A DNA stretch of 64,000 nucleotides. Origin: Beverwykella pulmonaria. Taxonomy: Eukaryota > Ascomycota > Dothideomycetes > Pleosporales > Melanommataceae. The notes beneath the pieces were generated by a model. That model ran no database searches. It was not told where the DNA came from and worked only from the letters and a program-made list of their open reading frames with translations. Both the position numbers and the translations under genes were made by a program. The stretch covers positions 2,312,719 to 2,376,718 of the forward strand of contig BCHH01000007.1 of NCBI GenBank assembly GCA_001599595.1, given 5' to 3'. This document shows, piece after piece, positions 57,434-64,000 of the stretch (position 1 is the first letter of the stretch; each line of letters starts with the position of its first letter).

Positions 57434-58417
57434 ATGCTACATCTACTGCCCCTTACAGCGCTCGCGCTGCTCCCTCTCAGCTCCTCCACACCTCTCATCA
57501 AATCCACACCCATCCCTCTTGTCATCTGGCATGGCTTAGGCGACAACTACCTAGCCGACGGCCTGCATTCAGTCGGCGACCTCGCCATTAAAACCAACCC
57601 AGGCACCTTCGTATACTACATCCGACTTGACGAAAATGCCGACAGCGACAAAACCGCCACCTTCCTCGGCAACCTTACAGAACAAATAGCACAAGTCTGC
57701 GCCGACCTCGCCTCGCACCCAATCCTCTCCACAGCCCCTGCCGTAAACGCCCTCGGCTTCTCACAAGGTGGGCAATTCCTACGAGGATATATCGAACGCT
57801 GCAACAACCCACCCGTGCGAAACCTTGTCACATTCGGCAGCCAGCACAACGGCATCGCGAAGTACCAAGCCTGCGGGCCGTCAGACTGGCTGTGCAAGAC
57901 CTGGATTGGGCTGCTGAGGGGCAACACATGGACGCAGTACGTGCAGTCGCATTTGGTCCCCGCGCAATACTTCCGCTCGACCAACGAGTCCACCGGTGAG
58001 CCGGACCCAGAGTACCTCGAGCACTCGAATTTCCTGGCCGACATCAACAATGAGCGCGAGCTCAAGAACGTCACGTATGCGGAGAATCTTGCGAAGTTGG
58101 AGAAGTTCGCAATGTATATATTCGATGAAGACGTAACAGTGATCCCGAAGGAGAGCGCGTGGTTTGCACAGACCAATCTGAGCAGTGGACATGTCACGCA
58201 GCTCAGAGATAGGGCGATATATAAAGAGGATTGGATTGGGCTCAAGAAGTTGGATGAGAAGGGGGGATTGGATTTCAAAACGACAGAGGGTGGGCATATG
58301 GATTTGAGTGAGGAGGTGTTGGTTGAGGTGTTCAAGACGTACTTTTCTCCTAAGAAGGGGGGAAAGGCGAGCTGGAGTGAGGTTGTTGATGCGGTGCAAG
58401 AGCTAATCGAGTTGTAG
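57434..58417 (+). CDS. Palmitoyl-protein thioesterase (PPT1-like)
   Basis: Single exon, 327 aa. A signal peptide (MLHLLPLTALALLPLSSSTP) leads into the alpha/beta-hydrolase core: PIPLVIWHGLGDNY with the oxyanion region, VNALGFSQGGQFLRGYIERC with the nucleophile Ser in GFSQGG, LVTFGSQHNGI, ACGPSDWLCKTWIGLLR, the Asp region MYIFDEDVTVIPKESAWF, and the catalytic His in TTEGGHMDLSEE. Length and motifs match PPT1, a lysosomal enzyme that removes fatty acyl groups from cysteines; in a fungus it would act in the vacuole or outside the cell. N-glycosylation sites (NLT, NES, NVT, NLS) fit a secretory route. Confidence 0.93.
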   Translation: MLHLLPLTALALLPLSSSTPLIKSTPIPLVIWHGLGDNYLADGLHSVGDLAIKTNPGTFVYYIRLDENADSDKTATFLGNLTEQIAQVCADLASHPILSTAPAVNALGFSQGGQFLRGYIERCNNPPVRNLVTFGSQHNGIAKYQACGPSDWLCKTWIGLLRGNTWTQYVQSHLVPAQYFRSTNESTGEPDPEYLEHSNFLADINNERELKNVTYAENLAKLEKFAMYIFDEDVTVIPKESAWFAQTNLSSGHVTQLRDRAIYKEDWIGLKKLDEKGGLDFKTTEGGHMDLSEEVLVEVFKTYFSPKKGGKASWSEVVDAVQELIEL

Positions 58418-58864
58418 AAGAAGACAAGGCGCTTTCGTGGATGTACCAAGGCTTTGATCACTTGTTGTAAGATGGGTGTTTGGTTTGCTTTTTGGAGTTG
58501 GTTTGGATTGGGCGTGGAATGTATGTTGTTGGAGCAGCAGATGGTGATTATTATTGTACTATATTAAATGGGGAGCACTTCTAACGCTAGCATCACACTG
58601 TTGTTATATTACACTGATTGGGGAATTTGATTTGGCAATCACCGCATATTCTAACCTTTGAGAAGAATAAAAAGGCCATTATTCGGAATTATGGAGAGGG
58701 CAACAGGTTTGATTTTGCCTTACTACACTCTACTGAATCTGCTAGTAGGCCTTCAACGACTTCCTAGACCCTGCTATTCTCCTGGGGTGTGCCAACATGT
58801 AGTACTACACCAGAACGCCAATGCACCTCGTAACGCCATCACATTTGCCATCTTTTATCCAATC
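58418..58864. other. Convergent 3' flanks
   Basis: AT-rich spacer between the thioesterase gene and the minus-strand L1-domain gene; no feature recognised. Confidence 0.45.
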
Positions 58865-60105
58865 TCAACCCGCAATGAGCGGCGTCTGAACTGACTTCAG
58901 CGCGTCCGTCTTCAGCTTCTTCCTTCTCTCCTTGCTGATTGAGCTGGACTCCGACTTCTCCTTCTTCGCTTTGGTCTTCTTCGGCTTCGTATTGGCTCTA
59001 CGTACAGCAAGCTCGTCCTCGTCCAGCATCTCCTCTTCCCACTCGTTCCACTTCCTCTTCTTCTCACTGAGTTGCGGGCCGCCCTCCTTGGCGGGGTACT
59101 TGAACGGCTCCTCAAGCACTTGCTCTGCGTCTGCCCACAGCTCGTCGGCGAGCCAGATGGGGAGCGCCTTGGTAGAGGGACCCTTGATGTGCAGCGCGCG
59201 AACGTTCTTCCAGCCTTGAGGCACGAACTTTTCCACCACTTTCGAGACCACGGCCTCGACGTTCTGTTTTATCTGGTCGGGTGTCATGGATAGTTTGCCG
59301 ATCTTGATCGAGGTGTTGGCTGAGGGGCTCATGTGGACTAGGGTTGCGCTGAGTGATTTTTCAACCTCGCTCGCAACACCCTTGGCCGTTCCGATTGCAT
59401 CCTTCTTTGCGGTCGCGTCATCTTTCTTGATGTATGCACCTGTCTTGAGGTCGACGGGAATGGGGCGCTTGCCTTTACCCTTGTAGAAGACGTTCCCGAG
59501 AGTTGCGGGTAGAATGCTGGTGATTCGGTCATCGGCGAGGAAGACGTCGTATTGGGCGAGGAGTTGGCGTTGCGTTTCATATGTCTTGTACTTCTTCTTC
59601 AGTTTTCCGATGCCCACAACACGCCCAATTTTTGCGCGAAGTACTTCTGGGAAAGAGTCATCTGCGACGAGGTCCTTGTACTTTCTCTGGGGGTCTTTCG
59701 TGATGAGACATATCCGCACATCATCAGCTATAATGGGATTGGGTAAGGCACTGCACAATGTGTTAACGATTGCAGCCATGATGTGCAAAATGAAAGAACG
59801 AACATTTTGTTAGGCTTGAGTCGAGTGTGATCTACGATGTGCTTCTTGGTGGTGATGTTGAGGAAGATCGCCGCGTCGTTTGGCTCTGACTCGTCCTCGT
59901 CGGCTGCAAGGTTTTTCTTGCTGGTCTCCTCCTCTTTGGCTTGTACATGCTTCTTCATGTGTGAGATGAGCGCCGTCGCTGCACGCTCGACCTGCGCGGG
60001 ATCCAGTTGATACCGATCGCCATTTGCAACTTGTGTGGTGAGTGGCGCATCTTCTCCCTTCGTCAGTTTGGCCCCGGAGTTCGTGACAGCTTTTGATTTC
60101 GCCAT
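58865..60105 (-). CDS. Ribosomal L1-domain protein, Cic1/Utp30-like
   Basis: Exons 60105-59804 and 59750-58865 join across a 53-nt intron as RLKPNK|IALPNPIIADD; 395 aa. The donor gttcgt is unusual. The start at 60105 gives MAKSKAVTNSG; an upstream in-frame start at 60168 is possible but less likely. The ribosomal L1 fold spans about residues 30-290: VERAATALISHMKKH, IFLNITTKKHI, VRICLITKDPQRKYKDL, YDVFLADDRITSILPATLG, FYKGKGKRPIPVDL, and FVPQGWKNVRALHIKGPST. The C-terminus is Lys-rich and acidic (NTKPKKTKAKKEKS, ERRKKLKTDAL), as in Cic1 and human RSL1D1. Such proteins act in the nucleolus in ribosomal subunit assembly. Length favours Cic1 over the shorter Utp30. Confidence 0.88.
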
Positions 60106-60235
60106 TGTTGCAGAGAATGTTGGCGTGGATGGCGGTACGAAACATGCCAGAAAAATTTGGGTCGCCAAGATTTCATGCAGGTCGGAACTCGGCGCAGGAT
60201 AATCCGTTGGACGGCGGGGGGATTTCCGTCTCTAG

Positions 60236-60240
60236 CCAAT
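60236..60240. promoter_or_regulatory. CCAAT box
   Basis: CCAAT in the context agCCAATCAG, the preferred form for the HAP/CBC factor of filamentous ascomycetes, 131 bp before the L1-domain gene's ATG. Confidence 0.4.
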
Positions 60241-61488
60241 CAGCGCGTCAACCTTCTCGCGCAGCACACGACACGCCTCGTCTTGCTTCTCCGTCATCTC
60301 CATGCAGTACAGGAAGCAGGCAGAGCCATTTTACGCCAATCGACATGCGGGCGGCCACACTGAATATATGTCTTCAAATCAAGCTGCCACCGCAAGATCT
60401 ATGCCATATGCTTCCATATGAGATCTGTCGACGTGATCCCAGTGGGACACGGCGTGTTCCACATACGGAACAGTAAACCAAATTATATTTGGACAGACTG
60501 GGCCATATCTAGCGATTCAGCTTGCTTTTCGCAGCTAGCCGAAGACGGCCACCCACAAGCTCAGACGGCCGAGTTGGCCGTGTGCTATGACTCCAGCAGG
60601 AGTATCCATCTCACGCCCGAAACCGCATTACCGTGCCCGCCTCCTCCTCCACTTCACCACGGTTTGAGAACGCGTCTATACCGCTCTTTAGGATCGTCCT
60701 TGCGGCGGCCTCCACTACTGCACGTAGCACGGTCAATTCGTGTTAGCAATGTGTGCTGCGGCGCGAAGTTTTTTCTTCTACGCTGCGTGATGCTCCTTCC
60801 GGGACTCCATAAAGAAGCGCCGTCCTGCATACCTCGCACCGCTAGTAGCTCGATCAGGCTAATATTGGTAATGGAGTGAGAGTGCCCGTAGTTTCTTATG
60901 ACAGCATGACTGCAGCTACGCAATTCGGGATTCTGCTTGCCGCGTGCAAGATCATCACAGCCCGCGCGTATTGCGCACCTCCAGCTCGGGCGTTGTAGGT
61001 TAGTTGACGCGATTGTGACAAGCAGGCAAATGGATCAATGGAGGACTACGCAGTCCTGTTGCAGACGCCAAAATGAATCCGCTACAGAGGAGCAGAAAGG
61101 TTGGCCGATGGATGCGGCCAAGGTCCAGTTATTACTGCGCGTAGAGGGGCTGGGGAGCGGGACATAGGATCAAGGCACAGCAGAGGCCGAGCGAGTAATA
61201 TGTATTGGCGAAAGCGAGAGCGTGAAAGCCTGGAATCTTTGTGCTCGTGCACGGAGGCTTATGAACAATGGGCAATGCTCTGGCTTCGCCGAGCAATGCC
61301 TGCGTCTCTCTAGAGAGAAGGCTGCGAGCATGCCAGAGAGAAACGGATAGAAGCTGCCATTAAGGGGATATGAGTGCAAGACAAGAAAGCAATGCTGAGC
61401 GAGAGCATGGGTTGCGCGCGTGCCTTGTTGCAAGGAATAAATTGTGCACAGGGTGGAGAAATTCCTGTGGTGAAGAGCCCGAGCTCAC

Positions 61489-61519
61489 TCGCGTCTAAAC
61501 TCCACACCCGCGAACGCGA
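61489..61519. promoter_or_regulatory. Pair of MCB-like sites upstream of the FHA gene
   Basis: TCGCGT at 61489-61494 (ACGCGA on the minus strand) and ACGCGA at 61514-61519, about 250 bp before the ATG at 61766. In yeasts such boxes bind MBF and drive G1/S expression of TOS4-like genes. Confidence 0.4.
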
Positions 61520-61765
61520 CCTACCTTCCCGGGTCGCTTCGACGTGACCGCCTCCCTCACGCCAATTGACCTCATGGCCTCTTCAGACTGACCTCCCTCC
61601 ACCACCTCACCCACCTTCACCGTCTCTTGTCTATATATTCCATAGCACGACCGGCGTGTCTGCTGCCGGCTGCCCGAGCCCTCAGCTACCGTTCACGTCT
61701 ACGTCTACGCCTTTCGATATAGAAGCACGACACGCTCCTCTTCGCGTCCGCACGCCAACTTCACC

Positions 61766-63373
61766 ATGTCGTCCTCGCCGCACAGCAGTCGTAGTCCGCG
61801 ATTGCTTTCAGATCCCGTCGAGAAGCGTGACGAGCTGACGCGGAAGCCGTCGCTGCTCCCCGCTTTCGAGCCCTTCTCGTCATCACCATTCCCGCGTCCC
61901 CAGTCCGCGAAACGCAAGTTCAATCAAGACTCACCTACGTTCCCGAAACAGCAGCTCAAGTACTACCCGACCCCCGTACCGACGTCGTCTACCGGTATTC
62001 TGCTCTCGTCGTCGCCTCGCAATGAGCGTGCCGGTCTGACACACGCCATCTCCGCCCTGTCCGAGCGAGTCCCCCTCGGCAACGTGCCGTCCGTGAATCT
62101 CCCCGTGAATGGTGATGTTGTCCGTATGGGCAGGTCATCCAACTCGTCAGACTACCAGCTCTCTGCAAATCGCCTGATTTCGCGTGTACACGTCCAGGCC
62201 GCGTATCACGCCGCGAGCGCGTCAAACCCGACCCCGTGGGTTGAAGTTGAATGTCTAGGATGGAACGGAGCAAAGATACACTGTCGAGGCCAGGTGTATG
62301 AGCTGAGCAAGGGAGCTGCGTGGGCGTCGGAGGACCCGGAGGCAGAGATCATGTTGGATGTGCAGGACGCTCGCGTAATGATCCTGTGGCCAGCCACGCC
62401 TAGCGAGAGGAAGCTATCATGGGATTCTGAGGATGAGGCCTCTCCAACACGTCGTACCGTGCTGGACCACTTCGCTTCAAGTCCCCCCATCATTCCGCGT
62501 TCGCCGGTATCCCAGAGCCCCATCCGACAACCCGTCTTTTCAGGGCTAGCCGCACCATCCCCCGCACCCGTTCAGGTGTTCGAGGATCCTGATGCTAGTG
62601 ATGAGAAATCCGCACCAAACACTCCGACCCCCGCAGATGAGACTTTCATTCGCCCGACTGTCTCGCGTTCCAGCTCGAACCAGGATTCTACGGCTCGAAA
62701 CGCCAAAGTTCAGCCCAGTTTTCTCTCATCCTTCGCCGCAGATGACTTCTCAGATGCAGATGAAGAGAATGACCCAGTCGTCCACTCCTTCGGCCCATTT
62801 GGAGACAACCTCCTGCCCCGTTTCGAATCGTTCTCTGCGACCACGCCTACTCAAGCCAGCACTTCTGCTCAACGACGTCGTCGCCCTCTGGTGCCCTCGG
62901 AATCCCCTCAACGTCGACCTAGCTTCAAGAATTCGCCGATCAAGAATCATGTCATCAACCAGCTAGCGTTCTCTCGCCTGCACTCACAGCCTCTCTCGGC
63001 TATCCATGGCAATCTTCCTGCCGAACTTCGAGCTTGTGCAGCTAAGTCCTCAGATGACAAGAGTGAAGCTTCGAACCAACTCACTACCCAAGACCTCAAG
63101 AAGTTGATGGATGATATTCCCTGTGTCGGCGAGATCCCCCGCTCGGGCAAGGACGCCGCTGGCAAGCCCCTCGAAAACGAATTCTACTATGTGCCGGAGA
63201 TGGATACGGATTTGATGAGGCGCGATGCCGTTACTGGCGGTATGCGTGGAACTGGTCTCCGGGCTGTGAGAAAGTCACACAAGGTACGTTTGGCTCTTGG
63301 TCTAATACTGTATTGTATGAACATCTGCTTACCTTCCTTTCAGCAATATTACTGGAAGCGCCCTCGCCACTAA
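61766..63373 (+). CDS. FHA-domain protein, Tos4-like
   Basis: Exon 1 (61766-63283) and a 30-nt exon 2 (63344-63373) give 515 aa ending HK|QYYWKRPRH. The 60-nt intron contains no stop and is a multiple of three, so an unspliced transcript would make a 535-aa protein with 20 extra hydrophobic residues. An FHA domain spans about residues 105-215: DVVRMGRSSNSSDYQL with the conserved Gly-Arg at 122-123, LISRVHVQA with the Ser-Arg-x-His at 139-142, and WVEVECLGWNGAKI. The rest is Ser/Pro-rich with many SP and TP sites, and ends with a conserved patch (LMDDIPCVGEIPRSGKDAAG). The layout matches yeast Tos4/Plm2, chromatin-linked G1/S targets that bind histone deacetylase complexes through FHA. Confidence 0.85.
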   Translation: MSSSPHSSRSPRLLSDPVEKRDELTRKPSLLPAFEPFSSSPFPRPQSAKRKFNQDSPTFPKQQLKYYPTPVPTSSTGILLSSSPRNERAGLTHAISALSERVPLGNVPSVNLPVNGDVVRMGRSSNSSDYQLSANRLISRVHVQAAYHAASASNPTPWVEVECLGWNGAKIHCRGQVYELSKGAAWASEDPEAEIMLDVQDARVMILWPATPSERKLSWDSEDEASPTRRTVLDHFASSPPIIPRSPVSQSPIRQPVFSGLAAPSPAPVQVFEDPDASDEKSAPNTPTPADETFIRPTVSRSSSNQDSTARNAKVQPSFLSSFAADDFSDADEENDPVVHSFGPFGDNLLPRFESFSATTPTQASTSAQRRRRPLVPSESPQRRPSFKNSPIKNHVINQLAFSRLHSQPLSAIHGNLPAELRACAAKSSDDKSEASNQLTTQDLKKLMDDIPCVGEIPRSGKDAAGKPLENEFYYVPEMDTDLMRRDAVTGGMRGTGLRAVRKSHKVRLALGLILYCMNICLPSFQQYYWKRPRH

Positions 63374-64000
63374 GTGCATGATATATACATCAGTCCCGCC
63401 GTTCCACTCACGACTGTACACCTACTCTCGATTTCGATACCTCCCCCAGTATATCTTCAACGCACATCAAAAACAAATATATATTGTCGACAATCGCACG
63501 CCATCACTACCATCAAGTGGCGCCAAGCCCAATTTCCTTAGTACCTATATCGTGTTTCGAAGCATAGCGAGGCGTTTGTCGATACCATTTTCCCAATTTC
63601 TGCCTCATCGAAACCAAGTACCCCCCTCCCGTTTTCCGGCCCCCATTAAACTGTAACCAATATTCTTTATTCCTTCATCTTTTATTCCCGCTCTATGTAC
63701 CATTACCCTTCTATCTCTCGGCCAGCATTTTCGGCGTGGGCGGGTCGTAGGACAAAGGATGGTGCACCAGTTGTTATTTCCCTTTTGAATTCCTCTCCAT
63801 CTTTCTATTTTGTTGGACTTACCACAGTGGTAGTCCTGCTTGGCATGCCTGGATTGGATACACCCTATATCCTACCTGAATCCATCTATGGATGTTGCAT
63901 ATAAGCCTTTTTTGGGACGTTTTGTTTCTTTAGAGATGAAGGCTGAATGCGCGCTTGAGGACTGGATGGCGGAGTACCTGGATGGACTGAGAGGGTGAGA
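63374..64000. other. 3' flank of the FHA gene to the window edge
   Basis: No supported gene. Pyrimidine-rich and AT-rich DNA, likely the 3' untranslated region followed by spacer. Confidence 0.4.

Larger units (their letters stand above)
60106..61765. other. Divergent promoter region of the L1-domain and FHA genes
   Basis: A 1.66-kb spacer without a supported gene. Contains a CCAAT box near the left gene and MCB-like sites near the right gene, listed separately. Confidence 0.45.

Noticed and set aside
1..64000. CRISPR arrays, prokaryotic operons, viral or toxin genes
   Set aside because: The window has spliced eukaryotic genes throughout; the tandem arrays found have no spacers, and no viral or toxin gene was recognised.

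Overview
The window reads as nuclear DNA of a filamentous ascomycete (Pezizomycotina, plausibly Dothideomycetes; the class is inferred from gene style only). The grounds are short introns of about 48-124 nt with GTAAGT-like donors and CTAAC/CTGAC branch sites, a HET-domain gene, a conidiation regulator of the MedA/Acr1/Ren1 type, a GH71 mutanase, a Whi5/Nrm1-like protein and RIP-like damage in a transposon. Exon joins were worked out by hand from splice signals and reading frame.

Layout. 0-7.2 kb: a GlcG/HbpS-like protein (+), a secreted GH71 alpha-1,3-glucanase (+, 4 exons) and a convergent HET-domain gene (-). 7.9-8.1 kb: a tRNA-Leu(AAG) gene (-) with an intron and a poor acceptor stem. 8.2-11.2 kb: gene-poor, with a 36-bp palindrome. 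11.2-12.8 kb: a protein resembling only the C-terminal module of large fungal GT28/sterol glucosyltransferase-like proteins. 14.8-17.1 kb: a MedA-type developmental regulator (-), followed upstream by about 10 kb without a convincing gene. 21.4-27.9 kb: a gene-poor island with a candidate solo LTR, a broken gene fragment, and a 951-bp internally deleted hAT element that has intact terminal inverted repeats and an 8-bp target-site duplication.

27.9-64 kb is gene-dense: a disordered fungal protein with a newly recognised 5' exon (-), an OST-alpha/TMEM184-like seven-TM protein (-, 6 exons including an 18-nt exon), divergent from Csf1 (+, 3263 aa, a giant bridge-like lipid-transfer protein encoded almost entirely by one 9.7-kb exon), mitochondrial adrenodoxin reductase Arh1 (-), a four-TM protein with a long tail (+), a Whi5/Nrm1-like G1/S repressor (+), acetyl-CoA hydrolase/CoA transferase Ach1 (+), a small secreted protein (+), palmitoyl-protein thioesterase (+), a ribosomal-L1-domain Cic1/Utp30-like ribosome biogenesis factor (-) and a Tos4-like FHA protein (+).

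Most genes are unrelated housekeeping or developmental functions and do not form a biosynthetic cluster. The one functional pairing I see is the Whi5/Nrm1-like and FHA/Tos4-like genes, both G1/S-linked in yeasts and both preceded here by MCB/SCB-like motifs. The best structural findings are the hAT element with stop codons all explained by C-to-T change, the diverged duplications after the four-TM gene, and the stand-alone GT28-tail gene. I found no clear evidence for a wholly new biological system.
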